DNA of 64,000 nt from Actinoplanes nipponensis. Its GTDB lineage: Bacteria > Actinomycetota > Actinomycetes > Mycobacteriales > Micromonosporaceae. The translations under genes and the position numbers were made by a program. The stretch covers positions 62,001-126,000 of the forward strand of contig NZ_BOMQ01000074.1 of the NCBI RefSeq assembly GCF_016862275.1, written 5' to 3'. The number at the start of each line of letters is the position of its first letter. Position 1 is the first letter of the stretch. Positions 35,537 to 43,709 of this stretch are shown here, piece by piece. The notes under the pieces were generated by a model. That model was given only the letters and a program-made list of their open reading frames with translations. It made no database searches and was not told the DNA's origin.

Positions 35537-36334
35537 TCAGCCCCGCACGACCATCGGCGCGGTATCCAGCAATGACCAGTCATGGCTTATGTCGGCCGCC
35601 GCACGCAGCAGCAACGGCAGGTACTCGCCTGTCAATTTATCGACAGACGTCTCCGCCGCGTGCACGGTCACGTTGAGCGCGGCGACGACCTTGCCGTCGC
35701 CGTTGCGCACGCCGGCCGCGATCGACCGGATGCCCAGGGCGAGGTCCTGGTCGGCCAGGGCCCAGCCCTTGGCCCGGACCTCGCGCAGCGCGGCCTCCAG
35801 CGCCGGGCGGTCCGGCTGCGAGCGCGCGCTGATGCCGGACCGGCCGGGCTCGGCGAGCACCGCGTCGAGCTGCGCGGGCTCCAGGGCGGCCAGCAGCACC
35901 TTGCCCATGGAGGTGGCCGCGGCCGGGAAGCGGGTGCCGATCGACACGGCCAGCGTGACGATCTTCGGTACGGCGACCCGGGCCACGTACACGATGTCCG
36001 AGCCGTCGAGCTGGGCCATCGACGTGGACTCCCCGGTCCGGGCGACCAGGCGCTCCATGTGCGGGCGGGCCACGTCCCACATGTCGAGGGAGTTCACGTA
36101 GGCCATGCCCAGCTCGAGCACCCGCGGGGTCAGCGTGTACCCCCGCTCGACCGCCCGCACGTAGCCCAGCTCGGTGAGCGTGAGCAGGATCCGGCGTACG
36201 GTCGGCCGGGCCAGCCCGGTGTCGGCGGCGATCTCACTCAGCGTCGACACCCGGCGGCCCGGCCGGAAGCTGCGCACGACCTCCAGCCCGCGGGCGAGGG
36301 CCTCGATGAAGTCCGGACCGGTCTCCCGTGCCAT
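35537..36334 (-). CDS. IclR-family transcriptional regulator
   Basis: A 265-residue regulator. The N-terminal winged helix (LSEIAADTGLARPTVRRILLTL) is followed by an IclR effector-binding domain (ATSMGKVLLAALEP, GWALADQDLALGIRSIAAGV, NVTVHAAETS). It resembles the PcaR/PcaU/PobR branch that senses aromatic-pathway intermediates. It lies 29 bp after the amidohydrolase gene and is probably cotranscribed with it. The twin palindromes at 37812 and 37942 are its candidate sites. Confidence 0.92.
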   Translation of the reverse strand: MARETGPDFIEALARGLEVVRSFRPGRRVSTLSEIAADTGLARPTVRRILLTLTELGYVRAVERGYTLTPRVLELGMAYVNSLDMWDVARPHMERLVARTGESTSMAQLDGSDIVYVARVAVPKIVTLAVSIGTRFPAAATSMGKVLLAALEPAQLDAVLAEPGRSGISARSQPDRPALEAALREVRAKGWALADQDLALGIRSIAAGVRNGDGKVVAALNVTVHAAETSVDKLTGEYLPLLLRAAADISHDWSLLDTAPMVVRG

Positions 36335-36363
36335 CGAGCCCCCTGACGTGATCGTCCGACCGG

Positions 36364-37794
36364 CTAATGCTTCCACTGCGCCGAGCCGGCGTCCCACTCG
36401 GTGTAGGTGTACGGGTTGTCCCGCACCTTCGTCTCGGGCACGTCCGGGTTCATCCCGCGCTGCCAGGCCTCCTCACCCATCGTGGCGCGCAGGTGCTCGA
36501 TGGTGCGGCCGACCTGCGCGCGGGCCGCGGCCAGGTCCACCCCGACCAGCTTGTGGTCGCGCTTGACGATCCGGCCGTCGACCAGCACGGTGTCCACGTC
36601 CCCGCGCTGGGCCTGGAAGGCCACGTGGCCGTACGGGTGCAGGATCGGGAACATCACCGGGGAGTCGTCGTTCCTGAGCAGCACGACGTCGGCCTTCTTG
36701 CCCGCCTCCAGGCTGCCGATCACCGAGTCCATCCCGAGGGCCTTGCTGCCGCCGCGGGTGGCCCAGTCGACGACCTGCTCGGCGCGCAGGTGCACGTGGG
36801 TCACGGTGTCGGCCCGGGCGTGCGCCTCCATGTGCTCGCGGGAGCGGTCCGCGCCGAGCGTGGTGCGCATCGCGGAGAACAGGTCGCCGCTCCACCACAC
36901 GCTGGTGTCCATCGACAGCGAGACGCCGATGCCGTGGTCGCGCAGCATCCAGGTGGGCGGGTAGCCCTGGCCGGCGCTCTGCTCGCTCTCGGTGGAGACC
37001 GAGACCGAGCCGCCGGTGGCGGCGATGCGGTGGTACGAGTCGTGGGTGAGCGTCGCCGCGTGCACGTACACGGTCTGCGGGGTCATGAAGCCGTGCTCGT
37101 GCATGAGCCGGATGCCGTCGTCGTTGGTCGCGCCCCACACCCCGGCGTGGGTCGTGACGGGCACGCCCAGCTCGCGCGCCACCTCGAAGGCGGCCTTCTC
37201 CGGGAACGCCGGGTCGCCGGTGACGTCGAAGGCCATCTGGAAGCCGAGCATGTCGTCGCCCGGGGTGATCCGCCGGCGGACGAAGTCGCGGAACTCGGGG
37301 CTGGCCGACCACTCCCACGGGCCCTGCTGGATGTTGCCGTACGCGAGCACGAACCGCCCGGGCACCGCCTGCAGCGCGTCGACCGCGGCGTCGGCGTGCT
37401 GCGGGGTCTGCAGGCCGTGCGACCAGTCCACGGTGGTGGTGACGCCGGCGTCGATGGCCTCGATGGCGGCCAGCAGGTTGCCGGCGTGGACGTCCTCGGG
37501 GCGGAACAGCTTGCCGGACTCCAGGTAGTACCAGACGAAGTACTGGGTCAGGGTCCAGTCGGCGCCGTAGCCGCGCATCGCCGTCTGCCACATGTGCCGG
37601 TGAGTGTCGATCATGCCGGGCATCAGGATGCCGCCGGTCGCGTCGATCACCGTGGCGCCCTCGGGGGCGGTGAGCCCCACGCCGACCTCGGCGATGCGCC
37701 GGTCGATCACCAGCACGTCGGCGTTCGGCAGCACGGTGTGCCGGTCGTCCATGGTCAGCACGGTGCCGTTGCGGAACAGAACACTGTCGGTCAT
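36364..37794 (-). CDS. Metal-dependent amidohydrolase (deaminase subgroup)
   Basis: A 476-residue TIM-barrel amidohydrolase. Metal ligands: DTHRHMWQ (H-x-H), the strand-5 His in PVTTHAG, the strand-6 His in YVHAATL, and the strand-8 Asp in VSLSMDTSVWW. The order matches SAH/MTA deaminase and triazine hydrolase (TrzN/AtzB) relatives, which remove an amino or other leaving group from a ring. It is read away from the CoA transferase gene through a shared promoter. In this cluster it may prepare a nitrogen-bearing aromatic or act on a lactone; this is inference. Confidence 0.88.
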   Translation of the reverse strand: MTDSVLFRNGTVLTMDDRHTVLPNADVLVIDRRIAEVGVGLTAPEGATVIDATGGILMPGMIDTHRHMWQTAMRGYGADWTLTQYFVWYYLESGKLFRPEDVHAGNLLAAIEAIDAGVTTTVDWSHGLQTPQHADAAVDALQAVPGRFVLAYGNIQQGPWEWSASPEFRDFVRRRITPGDDMLGFQMAFDVTGDPAFPEKAAFEVARELGVPVTTHAGVWGATNDDGIRLMHEHGFMTPQTVYVHAATLTHDSYHRIAATGGSVSVSTESEQSAGQGYPPTWMLRDHGIGVSLSMDTSVWWSGDLFSAMRTTLGADRSREHMEAHARADTVTHVHLRAEQVVDWATRGGSKALGMDSVIGSLEAGKKADVVLLRNDDSPVMFPILHPYGHVAFQAQRGDVDTVLVDGRIVKRDHKLVGVDLAAARAQVGRTIEHLRATMGEEAWQRGMNPDVPETKVRDNPYTYTEWDAGSAQWKH

Positions 37795-37811
37795 TCGCCG
37801 TCGACTCCCTC

Positions 37812-37836
37812 CGGACAGACGTCCGTCTAGCGGTCA
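37812..37836. promoter_or_regulatory. Operator palindrome, copy 1
   Basis: CGGAC-AGAC-GTCCG (37812-37825) followed by T and CTAGCGGTCA. The core is the exact reverse complement of copy 2 at 37942. It lies 17 bp upstream of the amidohydrolase start, downstream of that gene's putative -10. Likely bound by the IclR regulator. Confidence 0.62.
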
Positions 37837-37849
37837 CTGCCTCGGCGTC

Positions 37850-37931
37850 AGTGTGTTGCGGCTCACCAGACGTGTCAAGGAGATGTTTCGGCGCGGCGAC
37901 GGTTGACAGCTCATTGCCCTGCGCCGAGACT
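37850..37931. promoter_or_regulatory. Divergent promoters of the catabolic cluster
   Basis: Leftward: TTGACA (37878-37873), 17-bp spacer, CACACT (37855-37850). Rightward: TTGACA (37903-37908), 17-bp spacer, GAGACT (37926-37931). Both -35 boxes are perfect and the -10 boxes weak, typical of regulated promoters. Each operator copy sits just downstream of the predicted start point. Confidence 0.55.
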
Positions 37932-37941
37932 GACAAAAGCG

Positions 37942-37966
37942 CGGACGTCTGTCCGCCTAGCGGTCA
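37942..37966. promoter_or_regulatory. Operator palindrome, copy 2
   Basis: CGGAC-GTCT-GTCCG (37942-37955) followed by C and CTAGCGGTCA, the same 10-bp arm as copy 1. The extended ideal would be TGACCGCTAG-n-CGGAC-n4-GTCCG-n-CTAGCGGTCA, of which each copy has one long arm. It lies between the rightward promoter and the CoA transferase start. Confidence 0.62.
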
Positions 37967-37985
37967 ACACCTCGAAAGGCGGCAC

Positions 37986-39110
37986 ATGGGACCCCTCAGC
38001 GGACTGCTGGTCGCGGACTTCTCCCGGATCCTGGCGGGCCCGTACGCGACGATGCTGCTCGCCGACCTCGGCGCCCAGGTGATCAAGGTCGAGGGCCCGG
38101 CCGGCGACGACACCCGCACCTGGATGCCCCCGGTCCGCGACGACGTGTCGACCTACTACCTGGGCATCAACCGCAACAAGCGGTCTATCGCGCTGGACCT
38201 GAAGAACCCCGCCGACCTGGACGTGGCGCAGCGCCTGGCCGCCCGGGCCGACGTGATGATCGAGAACTTCCGGCCCGGCGGCCTGCGGCGCTTCGCCCTC
38301 GACTACGACACCGTCGCGGCCGGCAACGCCAAGATCGTGTACGCGTCGATCAGCGGCTTCGGCACCGGCGCGGGCGCCAACTACCCCGGCTACGACCTGA
38401 TGGTGCAGGCCGTCTCCGGGCTGATGAGCCTCACCGGGGACCCGGACGGCTCGCCGTACCGGGCCGGCATCTCGGTCTTCGACGTGATGGCCGGGCTGCA
38501 CGCCAGCATCGGCATCCTGGCCGCGCTGCACCACCGCGACGCCACCGGCAGCGGCCAGCACGTCGAGGTCAACCTGCTCTCCTCCGCGCTGTCCGGGCTG
38601 GTCAACCACTCCAGCGCGTACGTGGCCGGGGGCACCGTCCCGTTCCGGATGGGCAACGCGCACCCCAGCCTGTTCCCGTACGAGCCGCTGCCCACCGCCG
38701 ACGGCGAGCTGATCGTCATCGCCGGCAACGACGGGCAGTTCCGCAAGCTGTGCCAGGTGCTCGACCTGCCGGAGCTGCCGGACGACCCCCGCTTCGGCCG
38801 CAACCAGGACCGCACGGCCAACCGCGAGGCGCTGCGCCCGCTGCTGGTCGAGCGGCTCGCCAAGCGCACCAAGGACGAGTGGTTCCGCGAACTGCTCGCG
38901 GCCGGGGTGCCGTGCGCGCCGATCAACACGATCGACGGCGGCGTGGCCCTCGCCGAGGAGCTGGGGCTGGATCCGGTGGTCGAGTCCGGCGGAGTCCCCG
39001 GCGTCCGCAACCCGATCACGTTCTCCGGTACCCCGGCCGGCTACGAGCTGCCGCCGCCCGGACTCGACGAACACGGTGAGGAGATCCGCGCGTGGCTGAC
39101 CAAGGACTGA
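37986..39110 (+). CDS. Class III CoA transferase (CaiB/BaiF)
   Basis: A 374-residue enzyme. Family motifs: VADFSRILAGPYATMLLADLGAQVIKVE at the N-terminus, GINRNKRSIALDLK, and the catalytic Asp in GYDLMVQAVSGLMSLTG. It moves CoA between an acyl-CoA donor and a carboxylic acid. ATG 37986 follows GAAAGGCGG. The next gene overlaps it by 19 bp and encodes a citryl-CoA-lyase-like protein, so the acid it activates is probably cleaved as the CoA ester. Confidence 0.92.
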   Translation: MGPLSGLLVADFSRILAGPYATMLLADLGAQVIKVEGPAGDDTRTWMPPVRDDVSTYYLGINRNKRSIALDLKNPADLDVAQRLAARADVMIENFRPGGLRRFALDYDTVAAGNAKIVYASISGFGTGAGANYPGYDLMVQAVSGLMSLTGDPDGSPYRAGISVFDVMAGLHASIGILAALHHRDATGSGQHVEVNLLSSALSGLVNHSSAYVAGGTVPFRMGNAHPSLFPYEPLPTADGELIVIAGNDGQFRKLCQVLDLPELPDDPRFGRNQDRTANREALRPLLVERLAKRTKDEWFRELLAAGVPCAPINTIDGGVALAEELGLDPVVESGGVPGVRNPITFSGTPAGYELPPPGLDEHGEEIRAWLTKD

Positions 39111-39871
39111 GGTTCCCGACCGGGCTCGGCACCTCCGACGAGACGCAGATCCGGCTGCTGGGTCAGGACCTCGCGGCGGACCTGATGGGCCGGGTCGGCT
39201 TCGGCGAGCTGGCCTACTGGCTGGTCGCCGGCCGCCGCCCCACCCCGGGCGAGGTCCGCGTCTTCGAGACGGTGCTGGTCGCGCTGGCCGACCACGGCTT
39301 CACGCCGACCGCCATCGCCGCCCGGCTCACGTACCTGAGCGCGCCCGAGTCATTGCAGGGGGCGCTGGCCGCGGGGCTGCTCGGGGGCGGCTCGCGCTTC
39401 CTCGGGGTGACCGAGGACTGTGGACGGTTCCTGGCGGCGGCGCTGGCCGACGGCGTACCGGAGGACGACGCGGGCTTCGACGCCCTCGCGCTGGCCGTGA
39501 TCACCGAGGCGCGCGCCGCGAAGAAGTTCGTGCCGGGGCTGGGCCACCCGGTGCACAAGAAGCAGGACCCGCGTACCCCGGTGCTGATCCGCATCGCGGA
39601 CGAGGAGGGCCTGCGCGGGCCGCACCTGCGGCTGTTCGAGGCCATCGGCCGGGTGCACCCGCAGGTGCTGAACAAGACCCTGCCGCTGAACGGCGCCGGG
39701 GTGTGCGGCGCGGCGCTGGCCGACCTGGGCCTGCCGGTCGACCTGCTGCGCGGCTTCGCGCTGCTGGCCCGGGCGGCCGGCCTGCTCGGCCACCTGGCCG
39801 AGGAACGCCGCAACCCGATCGGCATGGACGTCTACCTGACCGTCGACCGCAACGCCGTCTACGAGGAATGA
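39092..39871 (+). CDS. Citryl-CoA lyase-like protein (citrate synthase fold)
   Basis: A 259-residue protein, shorter than true citrate synthases (about 370-430) and like stand-alone citryl-CoA lyases. Visible motifs: VPGLGHPVHKKQDPRTPVL, which equals the GxGHxVxKxxDPR active-site loop, and NGAGVCGAALADLGLP. It should cleave or form a carbon bond next to a CoA thioester. The GTG start overlaps the CoA transferase, indicating coupled synthesis. True substrate unknown; the ring-cleavage genes downstream suggest an aromatic-derived tricarboxylic acid. Confidence 0.82.
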   Translation: MADQGLRFPTGLGTSDETQIRLLGQDLAADLMGRVGFGELAYWLVAGRRPTPGEVRVFETVLVALADHGFTPTAIAARLTYLSAPESLQGALAAGLLGGGSRFLGVTEDCGRFLAAALADGVPEDDAGFDALALAVITEARAAKKFVPGLGHPVHKKQDPRTPVLIRIADEEGLRGPHLRLFEAIGRVHPQVLNKTLPLNGAGVCGAALADLGLPVDLLRGFALLARAAGLLGHLAEERRNPIGMDVYLTVDRNAVYEE

Positions 39872-39884
39872 GAAAGGAGCCGCC

Positions 39885-40748
39885 ATGGCCACCGTCGTCG
39901 CGGTGATCGCCTCGACCCACCATCCCTTCTACTACAAGGCCAGCACCGCGACCGGCGAGGACCGGCCGCCGTTCGCCGACGAGTGGGTCAGCAAGATCAC
40001 CGCCTTCCGGGAGACGCTGACCCGGGCCCGCCCGGACGTGCTGGTGATGGTCGGCTCGGACCACTTCCACCAGCTCTGGCTGGACAACATGCCGCAGTTC
40101 CTGGTGGGCAAGGCGCCGTTCTACGACGCCAACTTCTACAACGAGGAACGCGAGTTCGGCCTGCCCCGGATGCTGCTCAAGGGCCAGGAGGACCTCTCCG
40201 CCCACATTCTGCGGGCCGGGCTCGACGAAGGCTTCGACCTGGCGTTCAGCAACGAGCTGCGGATCGACCACAGCATCACCTGCCCGATCATCACCCTGCG
40301 GCCCGAGGCCGACCTGCCGATCGTGCCGATCTACACCAACATCTTCGCGCCGCCGCTGCCCCAGCCGAAGCGCTTCGTCCAGCTCGGGCAGACCATCCGC
40401 GACATCGTCGAGTCGTGGCCCAGCCACCTGCGGGTCGCGGTGATCGGCACGGGGCACCTGTCGCTGGAGCTGGGCGGCCCGCGCCAGTTCGGCCCGCACG
40501 GCCCGGACCCCGAGTTCGACCGCAAGGCCGTGGAGTGGATCGCCACCGGCGACCTGGAGCGCTGCCTGGCCGAGGTGACCCTGGACAGCCTGCACTCCCC
40601 CGGCAACGCCACCCACGGCTTCATGGACTTCATGCTGATGATGGGCGTCGCCGGCGCCGGCCGGAAGGCCGACCACGTGGACACCCTCGACCTCTTCCAC
40701 ACCATGGAGGCCTACTTCACCTGGTACCCGAACGGGGTGGACGCATGA
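39885..40748 (+). CDS. Extradiol ring-cleavage dioxygenase, class III (LigB-type)
   Basis: A 287-residue catalytic subunit of a LigAB-type Fe(II) dioxygenase. N-terminal STHHPFYYK provides the iron ligand His pair and VMVGSDHFHQLWLDN the next conserved block. GTGHLSLELGGPRQFG contains the active-site His, and HGFMDFMLMMGVAG is near the end. It opens a catechol-type ring by meta cleavage; protocatechuate, gallate or a related acid is likely. A GAAAGGAG site precedes ATG 39885. The small LigA-like subunit follows with a 4-bp overlap. Confidence 0.9.
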   Translation: MATVVAVIASTHHPFYYKASTATGEDRPPFADEWVSKITAFRETLTRARPDVLVMVGSDHFHQLWLDNMPQFLVGKAPFYDANFYNEEREFGLPRMLLKGQEDLSAHILRAGLDEGFDLAFSNELRIDHSITCPIITLRPEADLPIVPIYTNIFAPPLPQPKRFVQLGQTIRDIVESWPSHLRVAVIGTGHLSLELGGPRQFGPHGPDPEFDRKAVEWIATGDLERCLAEVTLDSLHSPGNATHGFMDFMLMMGVAGAGRKADHVDTLDLFHTMEAYFTWYPNGVDA

Positions 40749-41104
40749 GCAGGTACCTGCTGGACAAGTTCCTCTACTTCGTCGACCGGGATCCCGAACT
40801 GGTGGAACGCTACCGCGAGGACCCGCGCGGGACGGTCGATTGGTGGGAGGCCGAGTGCGCCAACAAGGTCCTCAACTGCCACGCCGGTGAGGCCAGCACC
40901 TGGCTGCGCTTCACCGAGGAGGAACGCGAGGCGCTGGCCGCGCACGACCACGTGGCGCTGTTCGCCCTGGGCGCGCACCCGTTCCTGACCCTGACCCTGT
41001 TCATCGCGATGTTCGAGCGCGACCACGGGCCGCTGGAGTATCAGAAGGCGTTCGGGGCGCGGCTGGCCCACTTCGCGCTGCCGTACCCGGACATCGCCAC
41101 CTGA
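40745..41104 (+). CDS. LigA-like small subunit of extradiol dioxygenase
   Basis: A 119-residue helical protein. YLLDKFLYFVDRDPELVERYREDP and FTEEEREALAAHDHVALFALGAHPFL match the LigA fold (protocatechuate 4,5-dioxygenase alpha subunit), which covers the active site of LigB. ATG overlaps the ligB-like stop (ATGA), and its own stop overlaps the next start (TGATG), so the three genes are tightly coupled. Confidence 0.87.
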   Translation: MSRYLLDKFLYFVDRDPELVERYREDPRGTVDWWEAECANKVLNCHAGEASTWLRFTEEEREALAAHDHVALFALGAHPFLTLTLFIAMFERDHGPLEYQKAFGARLAHFALPYPDIAT

Positions 41105-42048
41105 TGCGGGCCGCGCTGCTGCGCGCGTGCGGCACCGCGCCGGTGGTCGGCGACCGGCCGGTGCCGGTGCCGGCCGAGGACGAGATCCTGGTCCGGGTCA
41201 CCGCGGCGTCCATCACCCCGCTGGACCGGCTGTGCGCGTCCGGCACGTCGTACTTCGGCGTGCCGGCCACCCCGTACGTGCCCGGCGTCCAGGGGGTCGG
41301 CCTGCGCGACGACGGCACGGCGGTCTGGTTCCCGACCGGCGCGGGCATGCGCCCCGGCGACGGCAGCCTGGCCGAGTACGCGGCCGTGCGCGCCGCCGAC
41401 ACCGTGGCGCTGCCCGACGACGTCGACCACCGGCTGATCGCGGCGCTCGGGCTCTCCGCGGTGGCCGCGCACCTGGCGCTGACCTGGCGCGGCGAGCTGC
41501 GGCCGGGCGAGCACGTGCTGGTGCTGGGGGCGGGCGGGGTCGTGGGGCAGAGCGCGATCCGGCTGGCGCTGCTGGCCGGGGCCGGCCGGGTCGTCGCGGC
41601 GGCGCGTTCCGGGGCGGCCCGGCAGCGGGCGGCGCGGGCCGGGGCGGCTGTGGTCGTACCGCTGCACGACGGTGACGATGTGGCCCGGCTGACGGCGCGC
41701 CTGCGGGCCGCCGCCGACGGCCCGGTCGATCTCGTCCTGGATCCGCTGTTCGGGATCCCGGCGGCGGCCGCGCTGCGGACGCTGCGGCCCGGCGGCCGGC
41801 TGGTCAACCTGGGCAGCGCGGCCGGCGAGACCGCCCCGCTGGACTCGGCGACGCTGCGCGCGGGCTCGCTGCGCGTGCTCGGCTACACCAACAACGAGCT
41901 CACCCCGGCGCAGCGGGCCGCGGCGCTCACCCTGGTCGCCGAGCATGCGGCGGCCGGGCGGCTGGCGGTCGATCATGAAACGGTACGGCTGAGCGACGTC
42001 ACGACGGCCTGGCGCCGCACGGACAGCCGGATGGTCGTCATCCCGTAG
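41104..42048 (+). CDS. Zinc-less alcohol dehydrogenase/quinone oxidoreductase-like protein
   Basis: A 314-residue MDR-superfamily protein. GroES-like N-terminal domain (VTAASITPLDRLCASGTSYFG), then a Rossmann domain with VLVLGAGGVVGQSAIRLAL for NADPH. The zinc ligands of true alcohol dehydrogenases are absent, as in quinone oxidoreductases and enoyl reductases. Last gene of the catabolic operon; it may reduce an intermediate of the pathway. It ends convergent with the coiled-coil gene. Confidence 0.85.
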   Translation: MRAALLRACGTAPVVGDRPVPVPAEDEILVRVTAASITPLDRLCASGTSYFGVPATPYVPGVQGVGLRDDGTAVWFPTGAGMRPGDGSLAEYAAVRAADTVALPDDVDHRLIAALGLSAVAAHLALTWRGELRPGEHVLVLGAGGVVGQSAIRLALLAGAGRVVAAARSGAARQRAARAGAAVVVPLHDGDDVARLTARLRAAADGPVDLVLDPLFGIPAAAALRTLRPGGRLVNLGSAAGETAPLDSATLRAGSLRVLGYTNNELTPAQRAAALTLVAEHAAAGRLAVDHETVRLSDVTTAWRRTDSRMVVIP

Positions 42049-42056
42049 CGCCGGCG

Positions 42057-42479
42057 TCAGTCACCGGCGCTCTCCGGCCCGGGCTGGGCCGATTCCTGCG
42101 AGCGCGACGTCTCCGTGCGCACGCGTTCGATGCGGTCGACACCGCGCTGGACCGCCGCCCGGGAGCGTTGCAGGAACTCGTTGCTACGCTCGGTCTTGGC
42201 CGAGGTCCGCTCGATGGCGTCCCGGAACCGCCCGATCGGGTCCACCGTGCGCTCGGCCTGGTGCTCGGCCTCCTCGTCGAGCTTGCGCTCGCGCTCGGTG
42301 GCGTCGGCCTCCCGCGCGTCGGCGTCCAGCTCGCGCCGGTCGGCGTCCCGCTCGCGCTGGTCAGCACGCCGGTCACGCTCGTCGGCCGCGCGCTCTCGTT
42401 CGCCGAGCCGCCGTTCCCACTCGTCCAAGCTCGCAGCCCTGGCCCTCTGCCGGTCATCCGGAACGTCCGAACCACCCAC
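42057..42479 (-). CDS. Hypothetical highly charged coiled-coil protein
   Basis: A 140-residue protein. Residues about 18-75 are a nearly continuous run of Arg, Asp, Glu and Ala in seven-residue repeats (DERDRRADQRERDADRRE), which predicts a long charged helix. No signal peptide or TM. Function unknown; similar charged proteins occur beside actinobacterial regulators. The start could be one of several codons. Confidence 0.6.
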   Translation of the reverse strand: MGGSDVPDDRQRARAASLDEWERRLGERERAADERDRRADQRERDADRRELDADAREADATERERKLDEEAEHQAERTVDPIGRFRDAIERTSAKTERSNEFLQRSRAAVQRGVDRIERVRTETSRSQESAQPGPESAGD

Positions 42480-42489
42480 GAATCGCAGC

Positions 42490-43020
42490 CTACATTCGGG
42501 GCGAGGAGGCCGGGAGGCTCACCTCGCACCAGACGCTCTTTCCCGGCGGCCGGGAATCCCAACCCCACCGGCTGGCCAGCCGGTCGATCAGCAGCAGCCC
42601 CCGGCCACCGGCCGTGGCATCACCCGGCCGGACCATGCGGGGCTCCCGCGCGCTGCCGTCGCCGACCTCGATGCGGACCCGCCCCGCGCCGGCCAGCACG
42701 CGCAGCTCACCCGGCGGCGGCGCGTGGTTGACGGCGTTGGCCACCAGCTCGCTGGTGACCAGCACGGCGACCTCGACGACCGGGTCGGGCACGCCCCAGC
42801 CGAGCAGCGTGTCGGTCACGAACCGGCGTCCCAGGCCGCAGGCCGAGCCCGTGGCCGGCACCTCCGCCAGCACGGCGAGGCAGCCGCCGGCGCGGTGCTC
42901 CGGGGCGGTGGCAGGTGGCAACGTCATTCCAGCGGACCAGCGGCCGACGACGGGCGCGGCAGTCCCGGGCGCCCGGCGGACAACCCCGGACGTCGGCGTT
43001 GCACCCGTCCAGTCTGCCAC
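42490..43020 (-). CDS. RsbW-like ATP-binding regulator (anti-sigma kinase type)
   Basis: A 176-residue protein with a GHKL ATPase domain: N box ELVANAVNHAPP, G1 box VEVGDGSAREPRM and G2 box GGRGLLLIDRL. This arrangement is the HATPase_c_2/RsbW group of serine kinases that act on anti-anti-sigma factors. GTG 43020 is used; ATG 42927 is an alternative that removes a 31-residue N-terminal extension. It fits functionally with the RsbU-type phosphatase at 16673 but they are far apart. Confidence 0.8.
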   Translation of the reverse strand: MADWTGATPTSGVVRRAPGTAAPVVGRWSAGMTLPPATAPEHRAGGCLAVLAEVPATGSACGLGRRFVTDTLLGWGVPDPVVEVAVLVTSELVANAVNHAPPPGELRVLAGAGRVRIEVGDGSAREPRMVRPGDATAGGRGLLLIDRLASRWGWDSRPPGKSVWCEVSLPASSPRM

Positions 43021-43101
43021 CGCCGGTTTCCGGGCCGGTCGGCCCCGGGCGGCTCAGCGGCCGGCCGGAGCGCCGGCCGACGGCCGCCGCCGGCCGAGCG
43101 A

Positions 43102-43290
43102 CTAGTGCGCCTCGGCGGTGGCCTGGCGTTCCCCGCGCTGGGCGGGCTCGGCGCCCTCGACGGCGAACGGGTCACGCAGCCGCGTCATGGCCGCGGCGCT
43201 GTTGTCGGCCGCCTCCGACTTGTCCTCGGGCGCGGCGCTTCCGGCCGGCGCGAGGAACAGGTCGGCGTCGTTGTTGTCCGTGGAGTTCAT
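43102..43290 (-). CDS. Small hypothetical protein (62 aa)
   Basis: A 62-residue acidic, Ala-rich, probably unstructured protein (NNDADLFLAPAGSAAPEDK). No homologue recognised. It starts 17 bp after the 58-residue ORF and is likely in the same transcript. No good ribosome site; translation may be coupled. Could be a precursor peptide or regulator; no evidence decides. Confidence 0.5.
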   Translation of the reverse strand: MNSTDNNDADLFLAPAGSAAPEDKSEAADNSAAAMTRLRDPFAVEGAEPAQRGERQATAEAH

Positions 43291-43307
43291 TGATCGATCC
43301 GATGCTC

Positions 43308-43484
43308 TTATGGGGTGGGAGAAGCTGGGCTCTCGAGTTCTTTGAGATCGAGGTGCAGCGTGGACAGCAGCCCGCTGTGCAGGAAGGGATCGAGGGTGTC
43401 GGGAAGCTCCCGGTCGACCCAGTCCGCCCGGGCATTCTGCCCGCGCTCGCGGAGCTTGGCGATGATGGCGCTCTTCTGGATCAT
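43308..43484 (-). CDS. Small hypothetical protein (58 aa)
   Basis: ATG 43484 to TAA 43308. The sequence begins MIQKSAIIAKLRERGQNARA and continues DWVDRELPD, then LHSGLLSTLHLDLKELE, so it looks like two amphipathic helices. Codon use is normal for the genome. I recall similar short proteins in related actinomycetes but no function. An intrinsic terminator lies just upstream in the same direction, so expression probably depends on read-through or on a start downstream of it. Confidence 0.55.
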   Translation of the reverse strand: MIQKSAIIAKLRERGQNARADWVDRELPDTLDPFLHSGLLSTLHLDLKELESPASPTP

Positions 43485-43524
43485 TTCATCGGCCCGTCTT
43501 CAGGTGTGTCGTGACGTCGGCGAA

Positions 43525-43567
43525 AACGAAAAAAGCGCCGGACGGGTGCGTATACCCACCGGGCGCC
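43525..43567 (-). terminator. Intrinsic terminator in the leader of the small-ORF operon
   Basis: On the minus strand GCGCCCGG-(T)-GGGT (43566-43553) folds onto ACCC-(GT)-CCGGCGC (43547-43535), followed by TTTTTTCGTTTT. It is canonical, but no gene is supported upstream on this strand before the divergent 43710 gene. It may therefore act as an attenuator for the small genes below. Confidence 0.65.
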
Positions 43568-43709
43568 ATAAACGTCAACGGATTTCGAAACGGGAACACA
43601 CTCACCGTACCACGAATCCGTTTCTCCATCGCCGGACCGTCGGCCGCGGTGGGGCCGCCCGGCGACCCGCGACATACGGTGGCCATGACGTCGATGCGTG
43701 GAGGTAGTC

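Noticed and set aside
37954..37975. CTAGCGGTCA repeats as -10 boxes of the catabolic promoters.
   Set aside because: Both copies point the same way although the genes diverge, and neither gives a TANNNT hexamer; they fit better as operator arms.
43486..43629. A 47-codon minus-strand ORF ending next to the start of the 58-aa gene.
   Set aside because: Codon third positions are unusually AT-rich for this genome and the frame runs through the terminator stem and U-tract, so it is more likely leader RNA than protein.
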